Position numbers and translations under genes: made by a program. Source: Verrucomicrobiota bacterium (GTDB lineage Bacteria > Verrucomicrobiota > Verrucomicrobiia > Opitutales > Opitutaceae). Taken from it: DNA of 7,660 bases. The notes beneath the pieces were generated by a model that ran no database searches, had not been told where the DNA came from, and saw only the letters and a program-made list of their open reading frames with translations. Shown here one piece after another: positions 6,560 to 7,660 of the stretch. The first letter of the stretch is position 1. Every line of letters begins with the position of its first letter. Where the stretch lies: the NCBI GenBank assembly GCA_023410155.1, contig JAEYQF010000282.1:1-7660 (forward strand), given 5' to 3'.

Positions 6560-7555
6560 GTGATCGCGTCCGTGGCATTTCGCCGGTTCAAAGCGCTGCG
6601 CAATACGAGCGTCAAGCTCGGGCCTTTCAATCTCGTCATCGGTCCAAACAGCAGCGGCAAGACCAGTTTGATCGAGGCGCTGCTGCGACTGCGCACGCTC
6701 GCGAAACTGAACCCGCTCGACGATGCGACTGCGCTTTCGGCCAAGGTCGGTCCCGAGCTGCAGTTTGCCTTCACGCCACCGCACGACGCGTTTCAGGTGC
6801 GTCTCGGTTGTTCCGGGGAAATGGTGTGCGACGCGCTGCATGTTTCGCCTGCCGGCGCGCCCGAGTGGCCGGCTTTGCGCGACCAGATCGGGCGGATCCG
6901 TTCCTACGAGTTCGACCACGATGCGATGGCTCGGCCAGCTGCGCGCACGGACAGCGCGGAGCTCGCGAGTGACGGCGCCAATCTCGCCGCGGTGCTGGCG
7001 CGATTGAGAGATGCCGCGCCCCAGGTGTTCGCCACGCTCGAGGCGGAAGTATTTCGGCTCATGCCGCAGTTTACCGGGATCGCGCTTCAGTCTTCGGAAG
7101 ACGGCACCGTCTCACTCGCGCTGGAGCTGGCCGGTGGCGAGGGGATCGTCGGGGCGGAGAATCTCTCGCAGGGCGCCCGCTACATGCTGGCATTGCTCGC
7201 GCTCTCGTTCGATCCGGCGCCGCCGTCCATCGTCTGTATCGAGGAAGTGGATCGGGGCATCCACCCCCGACGATTGCGCGAGGTGCGCGATGCGTTGTAT
7301 CGGCTGACGTATCCAGACTCGTTCGAACTCCAGCGGGCTCCCGTCCAGGTGATCGCCACCACCCATTCTCCGTTTCTCCTCGATCTGTTTCGCGAGCACC
7401 CCGAGGAGGTGTTGATCACGCAGCGGCACGGCCGTGAGGCGCGGTTCGAGCGACTGATCGACCGACCCGATCTTGGGGGACTGCTACAAGAGGGCACGCT
7501 GGGAGATCTTTGGTTCAGCGGGATTCTCGGGGGAGTGCCCGAGGACGAAATCTAG
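6560..7555 (+). CDS. AAA/ABC-type ATPase, RecF/OLD-like (AAA15/AAA21 class)
   Basis: A 331-residue soluble ATPase with an ABC-type head split by an insertion. The GTG at 6560 is the best start because it gives the usual N-terminus of the class, an FRRFKALRN strand followed by GPFNLVIGPNSSGKTS. Visible motifs are Walker A at 28-36, DGANLAAVLARL at 138-149 (common in this class), signature LSQGARYMLALLAL at 202-215, Walker B VCIEEVDRGIHPRRL at 225-239 with the catalytic glutamate pair E228-E229, and the switch histidine in TTHSPFLLD at 267-275. There is no long coiled coil and no fused nuclease domain. It follows potA by 12 nt and precedes another gene by 6 nt, so it looks cotranscribed with both. 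Relatives act in DNA repair, plasmid or phage defence (OLD, GajA, AriA-like) or have unknown roles. A transport function is unlikely. The ATPase class is well supported; the biological role is not. Confidence 0.85.
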   Translation: MIASVAFRRFKALRNTSVKLGPFNLVIGPNSSGKTSLIEALLRLRTLAKLNPLDDATALSAKVGPELQFAFTPPHDAFQVRLGCSGEMVCDALHVSPAGAPEWPALRDQIGRIRSYEFDHDAMARPAARTDSAELASDGANLAAVLARLRDAAPQVFATLEAEVFRLMPQFTGIALQSSEDGTVSLALELAGGEGIVGAENLSQGARYMLALLALSFDPAPPSIVCIEEVDRGIHPRRLREVRDALYRLTYPDSFELQRAPVQVIATTHSPFLLDLFREHPEEVLITQRHGREARFERLIDRPDLGGLLQEGTLGDLWFSGILGGVPEDEI

Positions 7556-7561
7556 CGCGGG

Positions 7562-7660
7562 ATGAAGATCGCGATCCTGAGCGAATCGCCTGCCGACGAA
7601 GCCGCGATTGCCGTGTTGGTCGAAGGGGTGCTCGGACACCCGTTTCAACGAGTGCAGGGT
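7562..7660 (+). CDS. Partner gene of the ATPase, N-terminal fragment (3' end outside window); possibly Toprim-like
   Basis: An ATG at 7562 opens a frame that runs without a stop to the window end, giving 33 codons. It starts 6 nt after the ATPase stop, in the same direction, which suggests cotranscription and a joint role. The beginning, MKIAILSESPADEAAI, is a hydrophobic strand followed by an acidic turn (E8, D12, E13) and then a helix. That resembles the opening strand-Glu-helix of Toprim nuclease domains (usual form VEGxTDexxl) and of small partner proteins found next to such ATPases, but the usual glycine after the glutamate is absent. Coding is likely because of the tight spacing and natural-looking sequence. 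The Toprim idea is only a hypothesis, since the other catalytic motifs lie beyond the window. Confidence 0.6.
   Translation, partial: MKIAILSESPADEAAIAVLVEGVLGHPFQRVQG

Noticed and set aside
5870..6919. Minus-strand open frame of 349 codons across the end of potA and the start of the ATPase
   Set aside because: It overlaps two well-supported genes and its translation has the low-complexity Arg/His-rich look of an antisense shadow.

Overview
This is a high-GC bacterial window with all genes on the + strand. The tight packing, the envelope AsmA-like protein and the weak ribosome binding sites would fit a verrucomicrobium of the Opitutaceae type. That assignment is an impression from composition and protein style and was not tested by any search.

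Layout. (1) Positions 2-2521 hold the 3' part of a large AsmA-like envelope gene whose start lies upstream of the window. (2) Positions 2522-2728 are the only real non-coding gap. It carries a degenerate tandem repeat with a 22-bp period (2553 to about 2662), some short palindromes, and a hairpin followed by seven T residues that ends four bases before the first gene of the next operon. (3) Positions 2729-6547 hold a complete polyamine-type ABC importer in the order permease (PotC-like), periplasmic binding protein (PotD-like), permease (PotB-like), ATPase (PotA-like). The genes overlap by a few bases or are separated by a few bases, so they almost certainly share one transcript. (4) Positions 6560-7555, only 12 nt after potA, encode a stand-alone AAA/ABC-type ATPase of the RecF/OLD-like class. 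(5) Six nt further on, at 7562, a gene begins that runs off the window. Its first residues weakly resemble the start of a Toprim-type nuclease domain.

How they fit together. PotD would capture spermidine or putrescine in the periplasm, PotB and PotC would form the membrane channel, and PotA would hydrolyse ATP. The downstream ATPase and its partner have no obvious role in transport. An ATPase gene followed closely by a short partner gene is the arrangement seen in several anti-phage or DNA-handling systems. Here the pair appears to be cotranscribed with a polyamine importer, which makes the right edge the most interesting part of the window. The partner is cut after 33 codons, so its identity cannot be settled here.
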